A stretch of 64,000 bases of DNA, from NCBI GenBank assembly GCA_031553045.1, contig JAVBLZ010000005.1, positions 1 through 64,000 on the forward strand. The letters run 5' to 3'. A program made the translations under genes and the position numbers. Position 1 is the stretch's first letter, and the number at the start of each line of letters is the position of its first letter. Positions 63,757-64,000 of this stretch are shown in pieces. The stretch is from CALXQW01 sp031553045 (GTDB taxonomy: Bacteria; Verrucomicrobiota; Verrucomicrobiia; Opitutales; Intestinicryptomonadaceae). The notes under the pieces were generated by a model. That model ran no database searches and was not told where the DNA came from. It saw nothing but the letters and a program-made list of their open reading frames with translations.

Positions 63757-64000
63757 TTATTTTGTAGATAAGGATAGTACGAACACGCCTATGCAGATTA
63801 TCACAATGCCCGTAAGTTTCATTGCGCCAAGAGGCTCTGCAAATATGTAAAACGCCAGAAATGCCGCCACCACATAGCCCAAGCTTTGGAATGGGTACGC
63901 CACAGAAACTTCAACCTTGGAAAGCACGTACATCCAAAGCAAAATACTGACAGCATAACTAAGCATGCCCAGTATGAGATATATATTGAAACAAGCGCTT
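63757..64000 (-). CDS. DMT/SMR-type transporter (partial, runs off the window)
   Basis: This is the C-terminal part of a small membrane protein; the frame stays open to the window edge, so the true start is beyond 64000. The visible 80 residues form about three helices: YLILGMLSYAVSILLWMYVL, VAYPFQSLGYVVAAFLAFYIFAEPLGAM and LTGIVIICIGVFVLSLS. The pattern resembles EmrE/ArnE/ArnF-like members, several of which move undecaprenyl-linked sugars across the membrane. The adjacent nucleotide-sugar epimerase supports that reading. An internal ATG at 63966 is not taken as the start. Confidence 0.75.
   Translation of the reverse strand, partial: SACFNIYLILGMLSYAVSILLWMYVLSKVEVSVAYPFQSLGYVVAAFLAFYIFAEPLGAMKLTGIVIICIGVFVLSLSTK

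Overview
The window looks like a chromosome segment from an AT-rich (roughly 40% GC by eye) Gram-negative bacterium. The best guess is Verrucomicrobiota (Opitutae/Puniceicoccales-like) or a close PVC relative. The pointers are an exosortase with matching PEP-CTERM surface proteins, chlamydial Pmp-type GGAI/FxxN beta-helix repeats, ExbB/ExbD, a secreted sulfatase beside sugar-epimerase-like TIM barrels, Tat-type Gfo/Idh and phosphatase proteins, and a two-subunit methylmalonyl-CoA mutase. This placement is inferred from gene content; there is no rRNA in the window.

Layout. 1-545: a cluster of dispersed repeats, no gene. 546-4473: an lrgAB-like pair, an exported protein and a beta-helix lipoprotein. 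4612-10588: a chemosensory operon (receptor, two CheW proteins, CheA-receiver hybrid) that resembles Wsp but lacks the methylation enzymes and the diguanylate cyclase. 10642-12103: dnaX, split by a run of ten A that looks like a slippage site making short and long products. 12104-16440: repeats, tRNA-Asp and a small accessory segment (arsR-arsM, SDR/TetR pair, an integrase N-terminal remnant) bracketed by two related non-coding repeats. 16445-27957: surface-protein region with two intact PEP-CTERM beta-helix proteins, one 5'-truncated paralogue, a TetR regulator with a clear palindromic operator, a pentapeptide/Sel1 protein, tag and a ferredoxin-nitroreductase.

28099-30823: secreted SGNH hydrolase and a Tat-type metallophosphatase. 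30974-31198: tRNA-Thr(UGU) and tRNA-Leu(GAG). 31583-34649: rho, exbD, exbB and leuD. 35013-37948: a small RHH protein, an exported Ala/Lys-rich protein and an anchored coiled-coil protein. 37949-42786: metabolic genes (cupin, adenosine deaminase, SAHH-like, ketopantoate reductase, purT). 42873-46179: two epimerase-like genes and a sulfatase in one operon. 46311-50037: esterase, Sel1 protein, large membrane protein and STAS protein. 50125-52477: Gfo/Idh oxidoreductase and a TIM-barrel lipoprotein. 52856-57137: methylmalonyl-CoA mutase small and large subunits (succinate-propionate interconversion). 57299-57850: glutathione peroxidase. 57851-58352: a second repeat cluster. 58353-64000: exosortase operon with an EpsI-like membrane protein and a TPR protein, then an NAD-dependent epimerase and a partial DMT/SMR-type transporter.

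How it fits together. The exosortase at 59474-60346 is a plausible processing enzyme for the PEP-CTERM proteins some 32-44 kb away, so the window probably holds both sorting enzyme and substrates. The chemosensory operon has a receptor and a complete phosphorelay but no recognisable output gene beside it. The most interesting items are the dnaX A10 slippage arrangement together with loss of the DnaX zinc-finger cysteines, the reduced Wsp-like pathway, the Pmp-repeat/PEP-CTERM proteins with a truncated and internally duplicated paralogue, the two TetR operators sharing a GTAC-N4-GTAC core, and the dispersed palindromic repeats whose arms differ while the pairing is kept.
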